In this document: one piece after another, positions 23,495-36,800 of the stretch | How the letters are laid out: the number at the start of each line of letters is the position of its first letter | Position numbering within the stretch: the first letter of the stretch is position 1 | NCBI RefSeq assembly: GCF_020921035.1 | Contig: NC_063151.1 | Span: 29,518,934 to 29,582,933 of the forward strand | Origin: Rhodamnia argentea | Lineage: Eukaryota > Streptophyta > Magnoliopsida > Myrtales > Myrtaceae | DNA: 64,000 bases | Direction of reading: 5' to 3' | Made by a program: the position numbers and the translations under genes | Notes under the pieces: model-generated | Database searches by the model: none | The model's input: only the letters and a program-made list of their open reading frames with translations | Told to the model about the DNA's origin: nothing

Positions 23495-24930
23495 TCCATA
23501 ACCACAATAAAGAGAAAACATACATTGTGATCGGTTCTATCTGACCAGGAAGCAAAAAAGGAATAGAGGAAGCATTCTCCGTCCGAGAAACCAACCGATG
23601 CATTCGTTTCTCTACGAAAGGTTTTAGTCAAAACACGTTCGTTTTAACATCCGCAACAACAATCCGCAATATCTCAGCCCGGCAACCTACCATTGATCCA
23701 ACACTGTGTAAGAAGGGGGTGTGAAGTCAGTTCCTAGATCTCTATCATATCAAGAGAAAGATTCCTAAAGATACTCTTCAATCTCTCCCGTGCAAAATCA
23801 AGTACTGTGAAGTTCCCGCAACCCTCTCGATCTTCATCCTGAGATTGGGGGAGAGCGATCCTGACAAAACACTAACCAGCGTATGGTTCTTTCACGATCT
23901 AATGAACTCCGACGGTGGAGCACCCTCATTCGGGTCCTTTTGCAGAATACACTGATTGGAAGCAAAAGAAATGAATTGCTCATAACTATGCGCATTAATA
24001 AAGCAACATAATAACGTCGGCGCTCTATAATGCTTATATCGGTAGCTCAAGGAATGACACACATAACTGAGGAACAGAAAAAGGAGAATGGAGAAGCAGA
24101 GAGCCTAATGGAAGCTTTCGAGATCATGTGATCACGGTAGTCCTTAAGACAGCCAGAATTTTTTTTTTCCTCATTTTTGAAGGTTCGTAGACCTCGTCAC
24201 ACATATTTGAGTTTTCCGAGCAATCAGAAAGGGAAGCCTTAGGGAGAGACTGATTGCAGGCCATCTTTAACATTAACTCAGAAGCCATATACCTCATCTT
24301 TAACCTATACTTTATGGCGTTGGTTATCAGCACTTCACCAAGGTTGACTTCATCGTCTCCATCTCAAGTACAGTTTGCTTTACTTAACAGCAGAAAGAAA
24401 AAAGGTATCATATTTCACGCTTTAGAAGTCTGCCAAGACGTGTTCAAGCAAGTAATACTATAACGCCATGCCTTCATCGAAAAAGGGAAAAAAAAAGATG
24501 GAACAAACCCACATCTAAATAAAACAGATTTCTTGCAATAACCACGCAAAGTAGGCCAGCTCTTCCGGATCACAGTTGTCTTAATAGTTGGTACCGGATA
24601 CTAGTAGGCAGAGCAACAGCTTCCACGAACCAAGGATATTGCGCAGAACAGAAGGATGTCTTGATAGGAGATTCACTTTAAGCATCAAACTTGTGCACGT
24701 GGTGAATGAAATTTACCCTGACAAACTTACCATATCTCTGGCTGAAGATATAGATAACATCAGCAAATCAGGATCCTCAAAGTGGCCGGGAAAACCACAC
24801 TGATGCAACGCATGCTGCTTCTGTTTGTAGTAAAATTCAAACAAAAGCATGTGATTAACAACGGGTCAGGTTCACTTGATCTACTTATACTTTCCCAAAA
24901 ACATGTCGTACACCTATGCTACGACAAACA
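23495..24930 (-). pseudogene. Truncated PUS10 copy (exons 11-15 remnants)
   Basis: Direct duplicate of 8280-10310. Exon 15 is kept at full length (23703-23628, 76 bp) with its TGA. Exon 14 and its surroundings are deleted: sequence matching about 8650 joins sequence matching about 9095 near 23800. Exon 13 starts at 23838 but loses its end at this junction. Exon 12 (near 23955-23876) carries one extra A in CAAAAGG, breaking the QRTPIRV frame. Exon 11 (near 24805-24731) is recognisable but its reading differs. Exons 1-10 are missing. It cannot make a synthase. Confidence 0.88.
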
Positions 24931-24984
24931 ATTTACACTACAAATTGACAAACTAAGATAGCATTTCGATTCCCAAACTATATA

Positions 24985-25299
24985 TGAGTTGACGGGTTCA
25001 AACTAAGAGCTTATCCTAACCCTATTCGAACAATTTTGTGAGACGTGGTCTATAAGTATGACACAGAGATACTTAGTTTGAAATCTGCTACTTTTTTTTT
25101 TTTTTTTTGGGCGGAATCGAAATTAGGGGCGTAAACGAACAAAAAAATTGAAATTAATGGACTCTAATATATAATTACTAAGAAAGACACCAAAATTAGG
25201 CAATAGGGGGAACGACCATTATTACAAGCCTTGAGAGTGCACAAAATATTAAGTAAAGTTCATCATGTAAGCAAATAAAAAGGTTTATAGACTTTATTC
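24985..25299. repeat. Duplicated upstream flank of PUS10
   Basis: Matches 15015-15340 in order and orientation. It shows that the original duplication covered the whole PUS10 locus before an internal deletion removed exons 1-10. The match resumes at 25709 after the insert. Confidence 0.75.
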
Positions 25300-25708
25300 G
25301 GGAAAATTACCAAAAAAGTCCTAAACTTATTGTAATTATGTCAATTCAGTCCTAAACATTTTACATTTTTGTCAATTTAGTCCATCCGACCAACTTTGGC
25401 CATTTTGCGCTAATATGGTGTCTTTGGGGTCGACATAGCCATTTTAATGTTTTTTATTTTTAAAAAATTTTTATTCTCCCTCCTATCTACGACAAGAAGG
25501 AGAAGAAAAAATAGCAAAAAAATACAATAAAAGATCTGAAAATTTATTAAAATATCATTAAAAATTGACACATCGGCGCGTCTTAGTCAAAGTTGGCCGA
25601 TGGACTGAAACAGCACAAATACAAAAGGTTTAGGACTCAATTGGTCAAAAAATAAAGGATTATGACTAAACTTACACAATTGCAATAAGTTATTTTGGTA
25701 ATTTTCCC
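25300..25708. mobile_element. 409-bp inverted-repeat element with 9-10 bp target duplication
   Basis: Ends are GGGAAAATTACCAAAA and its exact reverse complement. The element is flanked by GACTTTATTC on both sides (25290-25299 and 25709-25718). It carries no coding capacity, so it is a MITE-type element; a 9-10 bp duplication fits the Mutator group. The paralogous site near 15340 has a single GATTTTATTC and no insert. Confidence 0.85.
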
Positions 25709-25834
25709 GACTTTATTCGTTATATAGAATTACGTCCGCAAATACATAATTAAATAGTGACCATAAGTTGAGTCGAAATCTCAATCCAGATGTAATTTGA
25801 ACTTTGACTTACGAATTCTTTTAAAGTAAAATAA

Positions 25835-26425
25835 TTGAAATTTTTTTCAAAAAAGTCCTAAACCTATTGGAAATGTGCTAATTTAGTCTTAAATATTTTT
25901 TTTGTGTCACTTTAGTCTTAAACCTTTTGCATTTGAACCAATTCAATCTTTCCAACCAACTTTGGTCGGCCGGTGCTAACGTGGGTGTTGGTTAACGCCG
26001 ATGTGGACGTCAACATTGACATGGCCAAATTAAATAGTATTTTAATATTTTTGTTGAATTTTTTATTCGTTTATTTCTCTCTTTTTTCTCTTCCCTTGTT
26101 CCTCTCAACCAGAGGACAGAGCCCACAAGGGCGAGGTTGACCTTGCCCACACCGAGCCATCGTCATAGGGCGAGGCTAACCTCACACTCGCCGGCTCTAG
26201 CCTCTAGTCGAAAGGAAGAAAAAGCGAAGGGAAAAAAAAGAAAATAAAAAATTGACCATGTTAGCATTGGCGTCCACGTCAATTGATCCAATCAAAATTG
26301 GCTAGAAGGACTGAATGACACAAATACAAAAGATTTAAAGTTGAATTGGCATAAAAAATGATCTAAGACTGAATTAATATTATTACAATAGGCTTAAAAT
26401 TTTTTTGGTAATTTTTCCTAAAAAA
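25835..26425. mobile_element. Second, diverged element of the same kind
   Basis: The left part reads CAAAAAAGTCCTAAACCTATTG and the right part mirrors it (CAATAGGCTTAAAA, then TTTGGTAATTTTTCC). The interior is GC-rich, with AAGGGCGAGGTTGACC and AGGGCGAGGCTAACC near 26128-26180. No coding capacity. The ends are too worn to call a target duplication. Confidence 0.65.
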
Positions 26426-27498
26426 ATTTGTATGCTGAAAAAGTATCCCTTTTGTATAACATTAAGTGGCATGTTTAGCATAGAAACCACTTTTGTTTGA
26501 AGACTTTTACTTTTGGCTATTTTATCCTTTTGCAAATCTTTACCTCTTATTTAATCATAAGAACCCGAAAGTTTCGTAATATATAAATATTGACACATGA
26601 ATTCACATATAACCTTTTCATATTTTTGAGTTTTTAGATGACTTTAGATATATCCAAACAACATCGAAACACTAAGATTACATTTGTTTCTTGATAAATG
26701 TTTTGAAAAATATTTTTCTAAATGTGATCGCTTGTATCACTTACAAAAATGAATAAATGAACAAAAAATAATTTTTTTATCGTTCGTGAAAATGTTTAGA
26801 TGTAAATTATTGCCTTTAATGGAGCCATTTTTTATTAGAGTAACTATTTTAACCGATTCAAGCAATCGTTTTCAGAGAAATATTTTTCAAATTATTCATT
26901 TTCTGTAAACAAATGAAGCCGTAAAAAATGTAAAAGTTCATAGATAGCATTGTCACCCAATCATATAGGAAATATGATACTACGTTTCTATTCAGGCTTG
27001 GACTTCAAAAATAATCAAAGTTCTTTTCGACCGAAACACCCAAAAAAAAAAACAAAAAAACCGTTGCATTTTATTCAGTACATAGTTTTCAACAAAACAA
27101 GAGAGGAGAAAGCATCAAGCAATCCAGCGTCAACACAAAGTCAACGGTCAACACTACAGTGAAACACACCTGAATCATCTGAGAGATGCGAGAACTCCTT
27201 TAAGGAGCATGAATTCAGCTCCACCTCTACGTTAAGGCACAAAGTATATCTCGGGCCAGCACTTCCATTTAGTCAAAATATCTCAAAAACGTTACATCTC
27301 AGAAAAAAAAGAAAGGCAACATTAAAATAAAACATATAAAAGTCTCCGATTGAAATAATCCAGCGTTTAATCTTTGCATAATCACTAGGATATGTGGATC
27401 ATACTACATTCCCAGAAGCCAGCAAAAGAAATAGCAAGCTGAAGTTAAAGAAAGCAAGAAAGCCACCAACGGTCTGGGAACATTACAATTCTCAATCT
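26426..27498. other. AT-rich spacer 3' of CCT2
   Basis: Contains a MITE-like stretch near 26680-26930 (ATTTGTTTCTTGATAAATG versus TTTTCTGTAAACAAATGA at the other end), similar to DNA near 33160-33370 and 60540-60590. No gene was recognised. Confidence 0.45.
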
Positions 27499-30400
27499 TC
27501 ACATTCTATCTTCTCTCCTTCGCGGAGCACAGGTAATGATTTCATCAACCCTAAGAATCATCTCAGCAGCCTCGGTTGCAGATAGCAACACTGCTTGCTT
27601 GACTTTAAATGACTCGGAAATTCCTAGTTCTTCCATGTCTCCCACCTGTCATAAGGAGACAGATTTTTTTAGACAAACCAGCACAAGAAATTATGATGGA
27701 ATGAGCTTAAAATAGATGAAATGCCGTACAAACAATGTCACAATTGTCCTCGATATGAGAAATGCAAAGACAAACCAAACGTGCAGTTAAGAGTGTGCCT
27801 ATCAAATGGGAAAGGACAAGGCAATTCTCTAATGGAGCAGGAGTGCACATTCCCCTCCTAATGAGATGTGCTTTCTGCCTTCAAAAGTCAAAACCAAACA
27901 CGAGAATATGTCATTCTCCCCAACAACAGGGAAAAAGGAACACCACTAACAGATAGACCAATATGCCCATCAACTCACAAAATTCAACATGTCCATCTCC
28001 TCTCTCATTCCATGCAAGGTTTCAAGGGGCATTAACCATAGATGTATTTGATAATCCTGTGCCCTTTTGGACTCATTGGGGGAGGCTTAAGGATGGAGGC
28101 TTAAGGATAAAGAAGGTTAAATAAATGGATTTTCCATCTCTTTGGGGTGGAGAACTTAAACGATAATTGAGTAAAAAGGTTTGCAGACCTTACAAACATG
28201 ATCCACCAGATTAATTCATATAGCAGCCAAATAAATAATAATAAACACATCGGTAATCATTTTGACATCGAGAACTTACAGATCCAGAAATGACATCAAT
28301 CCCTATAGTACATCCTTCCTTATGGTGCTCTGCACGAAGCTTAGCAACCAGCTCAGCACTGTCCAGGCCTGCATTATCCGCAATAGTTGTAGGGATGGCC
28401 AAAAGTGCTTTTGCGAATGCTTCAATAGCATGGGACTTCTTCCCAGGGGTCTTACGGGCTAGCTCATCCACTTCCTTAGCCATGATCATCTCTGGCCATC
28501 CACCGCCAAGCAACACTCGGCTATCATTGACCGTTTGAGACAGCACACATAAGGCATCATGCAGTGATCTCTCTGCCTCATCAAGCACATGATGGCTGCA
28601 AAAGAATTGAGACATCAAAATGCAACAGTTTGCTAATGTAGTATCGCTAGAGTTAGCACAACTCAGCAAGAACCAAACAATTAGGAAGACAAACTAATAG
28701 AGAGAATTAGATTGTACCTTGCACCTCTCAATACAATCGTACAAGCCTGACCCATTTCACATCCAGAGAAGTGAATCAACTTGTCCTCGCCAATCATGAT
28801 TTCTTCAATTAGTTTACAGTGGCCAAGCTTAACTGACTCCGGATTGTCGAAGGTTGATGCAATCTCACCACCTGTCACTAGACCAAGTCGCTCAATTCCC
28901 TCAAAATCTGCGTGCTCAATTGCGAGTATTCCAGCATCTGCGAATAGTTCTTCAGGGAAGTTGTATATCAATTGTCTATTGATGAAGCAATTGATTCCAT
29001 GAGCTATAATCTTCTGCACCTTTTCCCTCATCTTTTCTTTCTCAGCCCCTTCAATCTCAGCAACCTTAGACATAGAATCAACACGAACACGTGCCCCGTA
29101 TATCTTAACTTTATCAGTGTCCATCGCAGTATTTGCCACCAAAATTTTTGCATTCTCTATACGTTTAGGTTGCCCAAGACCAATTTTCTTGTCAAGAATA
29201 AAACTGGACAACAGAACATAACCAAGTAAGAATTGCTATGAAAATGAAATATCAAACGTATTAGATTAAATACAAGGATAATTGCTAAATGAGAAGGCAA
29301 TTGCAAAAGAGATTAACATATCATAAAGTCTCCAACTCAAGTGAATGGGAAGGCACGTGCAAAGAAATTCACAAGGTCTTAAGTCACTCACCCCTCATCC
29401 AGAAAAGAATCCTTCAAAGATCCTCCGGGCTTCTTGATAATCTGAATGGCTTCTAAGTTTGTGCTGCCCTGACAGTTTAAGAGACGTATCAATAAAGCAT
29501 TCAAGAGCAGAGGCAGTACAAACTAATAGATGCTACAAATAAGAGCGTGTACTCCAGACGTATATGCAAAGAAACTTAGAAGTGAAACCAGCAGCACTGA
29601 AAAGCCTTTTTTTTTTTTGGCTTGATAACTGGAAATAAACCTTTAGCCTCATAACAGCGTCAACAGCCAACTGGGCAAAATGTTCCTTATCTTGAGATAA
29701 TATTTTGGAACTCAAAGTAGTCTTTGCAATCTTCATCAAGTCTGACTTAAATTTCTCTGCATCACCCAAGATAATTGTGACTTAGTCATAAAAGTTACAA
29801 AAGGCACAAATGTTGAACAGATGATCGAGCAAATGAGAAAGGTTGCTGGATTTAGCAGCTTAAAAACAACTGTACCTACATATATATCTAATCAGTGCGA
29901 ATTTTACCACACCCGAGGATACTCAACAATAAAACATTCATGATGGAAACACTACTTATCCAAATGTTGGAAGCAAATCACAGGCGATGGTCATGAAAAA
30001 TACCTGCATCTTCTTTGTTATCCATTACCCTCTGTAATAGAACATCACGTGCACATTCAGCTGCCATTCGATATCCTGCAGAGATGAAGCACTTAAGATG
30101 ACTCCGACCTTCAGATATCAGCATCAAGTGAAAGGTGGTAGAGATTAAGGACAAAATAAGACAGCTCAGAGGAAAAAAGCCCTCTACATTCTACTGCAAC
30201 GATAACCCTATCTATAACAGCATCCATACACCATTTTGACGTGTGATTTATCCTGAGGACCGACATTCCCCTTTACTGAGCATGAATGGAACCACCTATC
30301 ATCAGCATCCACTTAGACGATTTATCTATCACAAAATCTTTACCCAACAAATGATACAGTGTCATCCAGCTTATATCAAGCATGCCTGAGGGAAATATCT

Positions 30401-31940
30401 TTCAATTGGACATAATGTGTTGAGCACTCTATCAATGCATAAACTTCAAGAACTGGAAGAACAGTTTTTACTACAATAGAAGAAGGTTTGAAAGAAGAAC
30501 CAAAAGAATATTGAAAATAATCAGGGATCACAAGAGGAATAATGCTCAAATTTCATAGGAAAGGTCCTGGGTCACAGATACCAATATTCACCTCTCAAAC
30601 TCAGTGGAAAATATTGGAAAAAGCTTAGCTACCATGGAAGAGAAATGCGTAACGAATTGAATGATTCAGAGGAAACAAGAATGGAAGATAAGGATTTCCA
30701 CAAAAGACTATAGAATCCACAAGAAACTCAAAGGATTCTAAGCAAAGAACACAAGCACAAACCAGAAATTATCGTCATTGGGTGTATCTTTGCATTGACC
30801 AGCTTCTCTGCCTCTCGTAGAAGTTCTCCAGCCAAAACAACAACTGATGTGGTCCCATCACCAACTTCATCATCTTGAACTTTAGAGATTTCTGACTCAC
30901 ATATTAAGTTTTGCCACACCAAATACTGACATCGGTAAGCAAGCAATAAAAAGTCTTCCCTATCTGCGTGAGGCATACAGCTCTACAGGTTTTCTATAAC
31001 TTAACTTGATTCTTTTATTAGTAGAATACTTAGAATCAAAATCATTAAATTTTCCTTATCCACTAGAGTTGCTTCCAGGAAAATCTTCTACTGCCAGAAA
31101 AACATGCAACTATGAATAACGAGAAATTTTCGTAGTAGAACAGCACTTATATCATATGAAGGATACCGACAAGGACTTTAGCAGCCGGATTGTCAATATG
31201 AAGAGATTTTAAGATGGTGGCACCATCATTTGTAACAGTAACCTCCCGGCCTCTGCCCGTTGATTGCAGAATCTTATCCTGAAGATATGATACATCAAGA
31301 GAACCAACTTCAAATCACATAAAAAAGGCTAGCCATCTCCAATCCATAGAAAGCAGAACTCCAATTTACTGTACATGGCAGAGGCTAACCTATGGAAGCC
31401 ATTCTAGATATATAATACACTCAGAGAACTGTAAATCTTACCATTCCCTTTGGACCTAAGGTGGTCTTGACCAAGTCGGCAATTGCCATTGCTCCAACAA
31501 AGGATGCCTGGAAACAAAAGTTGTAAATTCATAAGAGGAGATGACAGAGCAATAACTCAATACTCTGTGCATTCAATTTAAAACGGTTTTTGAATGACAA
31601 TAATCACCTGCACACACTCAAGTCACTCAACTCTCGTGGCCACCATGCATATTGGCAAAAACATTCGCCATTTGTTAATCAAATTACTCAGGATGTTGTA
31701 GTGACAAAAATGCATAGATAAGCGACTCCAAAAGCAATCTACCAACTATCAAGAGAGACAGTTGCAATCAGAACTCACCATTCTGGCTCGCTCACCCTTT
31801 TCTTCACCAGCCTCATCCTTGAATATTCTATCAATCTGAGACATACCACAAAGGAGAAAGAAAGATCAAATCACACAGAACCATGAAACATACTACACAA
31901 AACCACGATCGTCAAAGTCATCAGCCAAACATACCGCCAT
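27499..31940 (-). CDS. CCT2: T-complex protein 1 subunit beta (CCT2 chaperonin)
   Basis: Beta subunit of the cytosolic CCT/TRiC ring that folds actin, tubulin and other proteins with ATP. Exons in transcript order: 31940-31935, 31835-31779, 31507-31442, 31278-31167, 30891-30763, 30075-30004, 29756-29641, 29468-29392, 29203-28718, 28595-28280 and 27645-27499. They join in frame to 527 residues, the exact usual length. The first exon codes only Met-Ala. Group II chaperonin signatures are present: [10 protein letters not shown] (36-45), NDGATIL, GDGTTS (91-96) and LLGGGWPE. The C-terminus APRRREDRM matches the family. One small oddity is VLVEISKV at residue 81, where plant relatives usually have Asp. 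A 5' UTR intron is likely. All introns are GT-AG. Confidence 0.97.
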
Positions 31941-31971
31941 CGTAGACTCGGGAGATGCTTGGAAATTTCAC

Positions 31972-32185
31972 CTGCAACAACATTTTCAACAGCATTGCTT
32001 TAAGGCAACAGCACAACAGCTATCCGGATCAAAATGCTGATAGAAACACATCCTAGTACGACCATTTTCAGTTTCATTCCAGCACACATTCGCAAGCAGA
32101 AGGAGCGGTACGACGAAGCTCAAAGTGATTTGCAAAACAATGATTTGTAAGAACCGAAACCCTAGTTTGACGATTCGGAAATTAC
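31972..32185 (-). other. Probable 5' UTR intron of CCT2
   Basis: The donor CCCAG/GTAATT (G at 32185) and the acceptor TTGTTGCAG (ending at 31972) bracket non-coding sequence just before the ATG at 31940. Confidence 0.55.
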
Positions 32186-32339
32186 CTGGGTCCCAAGCTT
32201 TGGATGAAGCAGAGTAGTGTCGCCGAGGAGGCGAGGTTAGGGTTTTGAGAATTTCTAGTCCCGCTCGGAGCTGGTTAGAAGTTAGAAGTAGCAAATTTCA
32301 GATGCTACAAGCCCTGTCCAAGGCTTTAAAATAAAAAGA

Positions 32340-33886
32340 AAAATAAAAATAAAAATAAACATTTATGTTGGGCCGAACCGAATCGAACTCATTAAACCTC
32401 CCCTAATTGATGTTTCTCCGATAACAATTAGTAAATGTGCACAAACTGGACATTCTCGAAAGATTACGGAAAATCACTTTATTATTAAATATTTATTAAT
32501 GGCTGAATTATTGAATCAACGACAGAAATATCTACATGTGTATATATTTAATTCTCAAATATTTAGCAATTTGAAATATTTTTCAATTTTTGGAAAAAAA
32601 AAAGGATTTAAATTCTACTACCGCAGCATTATTGATCAAATACACAATCAACGACAGAAATATCTAATATTTCAATCTTTTTGGACAAGAATGATTTAAA
32701 CTCTACTATCAAAATATGTGAGATTATGTAAAATTATTTAATTTGCGCATTTCTCATGAATTCAATATTTACAAAATAAGTAATGAAAGATATTTTAGGA
32801 AGAAAATGAGGTATGTTGAGGTTTTTTTTATCTCTATCAAATAGCATAGATTAAATATAATTAGGGGATCAAGGCATAATCAATTTATCTTGAGATGGTG
32901 TTATAACAGTTCCTCTGTGATTATAAAAGGAGCAGCCCACAATTTTTACGAAATTATCTATAGATAACATATGGAGGTGATTACGATAGAAGATAGATAA
33001 CCCTGTCATGAACAAAGGTAGACTAAAAAAAAAAAAAAAACAAAGGCAGGCTAAAAATTTGAGATAAAGGGAAGGTGAAACACAAATACTAATTAAAACA
33101 TATATATATGCAAAACTATTATTTTCAAATTTTTATTCTTTAAGGATCTTTTTTTTGGTTGAAATTTAAGGATTCATTTGTTTCGTGAAAAATAAATATT
33201 TTTTTTAAAAAAATGATTATTTATATCACTTGAAACAATTTGTCTATAACAAATATAATCGACACTAAGTTACATTTAAATAATTTCGCATACGATAGAA
33301 ATAATTTTCGTTCATTTATTTTTTTAATAAATAATTTTTTTATTAAATTATTCATTTTGCGAAAGTTTTTGGTCATGGAGGGCCGGAGCCAGCACCAGCC
33401 CTCCAGCTCTTCCAATGATTTTAAAAAAATACGTGGAAATCTTCTAACCGGACCGGGCCAGAACTGAATATGGGTCGATCCAACTTACGTAAGAAACCAA
33501 GTCCAAGACCACGCACTTGCGCAGTCGAGCGGACCACTGGTTCATCGTCCCCGAAGTAATCGAAGCATTACATTAACATTTTCAAGTGAAAGCACTATTA
33601 GCAGAAGTAAGCAAAAGCAGTTACATTCTTCTTAGAAGCAAGATCCGACATGCAAGAATCTGGATATTTCAATATAAATATTACCGCCATAAGAATCTTG
33701 AACAAGGAAAGAATGGGACCTCGAGCTGAGGTCATTCAATGTCTGAAATTACACAACAGCTCAAGCAAAAGCATTCAAGATTCAAGAGCATCTTGAATAA
33801 ATCAGAAACCTCTTCTCTAGACCATTCAACTCGAGCATCAGAGACTTGTGCAAAACGGTTACTCAACTTTCATAGGCTTGGAGATC
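32340..33886. other. AT-rich intergenic region with a MITE-like stretch
   Basis: Strongly AT-rich, with an A run near 33027-33041. About 33165-33375 has worn mirror-image ends (GATTCATTTGTTTCGTGAAAA and TTCATTTTGCGAAAG) and is similar to DNA near 26690 and 60550. No coding signal. Confidence 0.45.
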
Positions 33887-36800
33887 TTAGAGGGGTCTCG
33901 TGTGTTGTCCTTTCGCTCTACCGCACAGAAGCGCGTTCTTCGGAATCGGGAATTCGTCTCTCAGCGAAGTTGATTGAGTGTAAACACGTAGATAGAGTTG
34001 CTGTCCAAGGTACTGTCGAGCCCAAAATTCAGTCCTCAAGTGCCACATTCCCACATTATCTAGTGCCACATAGATGGCCGTCCACGACTTGGGGTAAACC
34101 TGCATTTGCCCATCATAATATCACGTTGACTAATCTGAATCTGCCAACATTTGATTCACTTAAGGCGAGATGTTCTACCCCTAGAGATGTATTCTGCTGT
34201 CATATCGCAAGATTGCATATCGACTTTCTTACAAAACTAGAAGCTGAATAAGAATTCTGAGATGAACAGGTTTTAACTCATTGTAGTTTACTTCAGGAAA
34301 GGCAAAACCAAACTTCTATTACCTGAGTGGTGCACCGGAAAACAGCGTCGCGGAGATTGTACTGATTTCGACTGGCTGATGTCCATTGCCCTCCATCCAT
34401 GCTGCAGTTATCCAGACATCTCTCTATTAACACGAATGAATTGTTTAGAAGGCCCACAATGGAGTCCAGAATACTTACCCCACAACAAAGAAACTGTATC
34501 CATCAAGGTGCCAACTCTGGACTATGTCCTCGCCATTTTCAAACACTATCTCAATGAAGGATCTGTAGTCGGCACCCAAAACTGCTGTGTCAAGGTATAT
34601 ACCTCCGCCGGTGGGTCTATCTGATATGCTATTTACCCGAAAAACTCCACCAATGTTGAAGTAGTCCGCGAGCTTAAGAGGAGTGTCCGCTGGAACGAAG
34701 GAGACACTGTTAACGGCATATCTTTGTTTCCCATTAACTTGACCGGCAGAACTTGACAGTCTGATTGTTCTGGCGGGGGTGATGAGACCATAATGATATG
34801 AGCCTTGGGGGTTTGGCCTTGGTCCACTCGCTGTAAGATTAGTCCTGCAATGGTTTAAGTTATGTTTAGGGTTCCATAGGTTGAAGGGTTAAATGGAAGC
34901 ATCATATGCCAGTATGTCCTGATAATTGGATCAACAAAGTTCGGCGTTAACTTGAAGGGAGAATTTGAAAATAGAAAGTCACTAGGACTTGTCCTGAATA
35001 AAATTCAGCAGTGATATGAGGGAGCGGCAGGTCAAAAAGGCCAAAGTTTCTAAAACATGAGCAGTACTGCAAGGATAAAATCCCGTTTCTATTAGCCATT
35101 GACTACTGGACTACACTTGACATGAATGTGGTTATTATGATTTGTAAGATAAGCAAATGAAGATTATCATCACACACTGAAAATGGGAATGGGGAATGAG
35201 ATCAACCTGATGGCACGGGCCTGGTTCAGGGACCAATCAATTTGGATGGTGGGTCCACCCGGAGGAGGGCCGGAGACCGGGCCAGCTGAGTTGCTGTAAC
35301 GAAGAATGCCAGTTGTGGTCAGGATTTGAGAGGAAAAGCGAGTCGAAACCACAACGTAATAGTCTTGAGCAGGTTGATCTGCTGTGACCAGAACCGAATA
35401 AGATTGGCCGACATGAACATCCAGAGAGGAGAAGTGAGTTTGCATCACATGCGTCCCCTCCACCTCCACCAGCAGCATTTTGTGGCCTTGAATGCGGAAG
35501 TTGAGGGAATTCATCAATCCCACGTTTGATATCCTAAGCCTGTAAGTTTTTCCTGTAAGGGGGCAAGCCGGAAAGCAGTAGGCCGTGAATGAGTTCTTCG
35601 AGAATAATGCGAGAATCGTGATTTTGGAGGAATATATTGGACCAACAATGTAGATTACCGGTCACAATAGTTTCGTAAAGATTGAGCGAAAATCATGGGC
35701 TAAAGGATCAAACTGTGGACTGACCTTGTTCCACGTTGAAAGAGACTCCATTTGGTCCACGGCCATTGATGAGAATCCCATCAGGGAACTTTAGTTTCTT
35801 ACCTCGGTCAAGTGTGGCCTTGAGAGTCTGCAAGAAGGCATAAAGTCACGCATAGGCTTCAAAAGACGACCCCACTTAGATGCAAGCTCAGGGAATAAAA
35901 AGAAGTGCAAGGAATTTATTAGTGCGGTCTGTCCTGCAGAAGACACTACTGCAGAGCGGGCGCACACACGTGGAAGTCAAGGCCTTGTCATAGGGGGGTA
36001 AGCATTGGAATTAGCTCATGAATCATGGTGAACACGTAAAAAATGTCGGCTGGGTGATTTACTGCCAAAATATAGATGGAACTATCTTCGTTTCAGTTGC
36101 CATTAATTCACCATAGCCATCTTGTATACTGCTGAACCTGAGCTACATGCATGTGATTGAATTAAAGGCTGAATGGGCCATGGCCATTGGATTTGGGACC
36201 TTCTCCTGCTGCTAGCATGAAGAGAAGCTACCTAAAAGCCTAAGGTATCGAGGGACAGGATAGGGATGGGTCGCTGTACTTAATGCAAGGCAGCTTCCTG
36301 CCTGTGAACATGGTCTCAGAGAAGCAATCACACCATGTGACCCTGAGGCACACATTTAATACGAGGTCGTTACTCATGACTGACAAATAATGTGGAACTC
36401 TCTACAGTTAAAGGATGACAGAATACATGGGTTAACTATGAATAAAAACAAGAACAAGTTTCTATCAGCGACAATCTACGTTGATGCAATGCTAATTCTA
36501 ACACAGATTGATCCTCCAGCTTGTACGAGAATATTCTTTCTAAAGTTTTAGAGACACCGCAGGGCCTACTGAACTTCATGGAAACATGGCGACGACTAGT
36601 TTTACTAATTAAATAGTGCGGCATGCATGTAGCCAACCCCACCTACTTCAACCATCAATCATGGCATTTCAAATGAGCAAGAACATCTCCCACTTGTGCC
36701 TAAGTGGGTGGACTCCACCCATGATAGCAACCCAAAATGAAAGTCTGTCGAGCAACATTTTACGCATCCATACGTTTCATCACTCATCCATTCAACCGAT

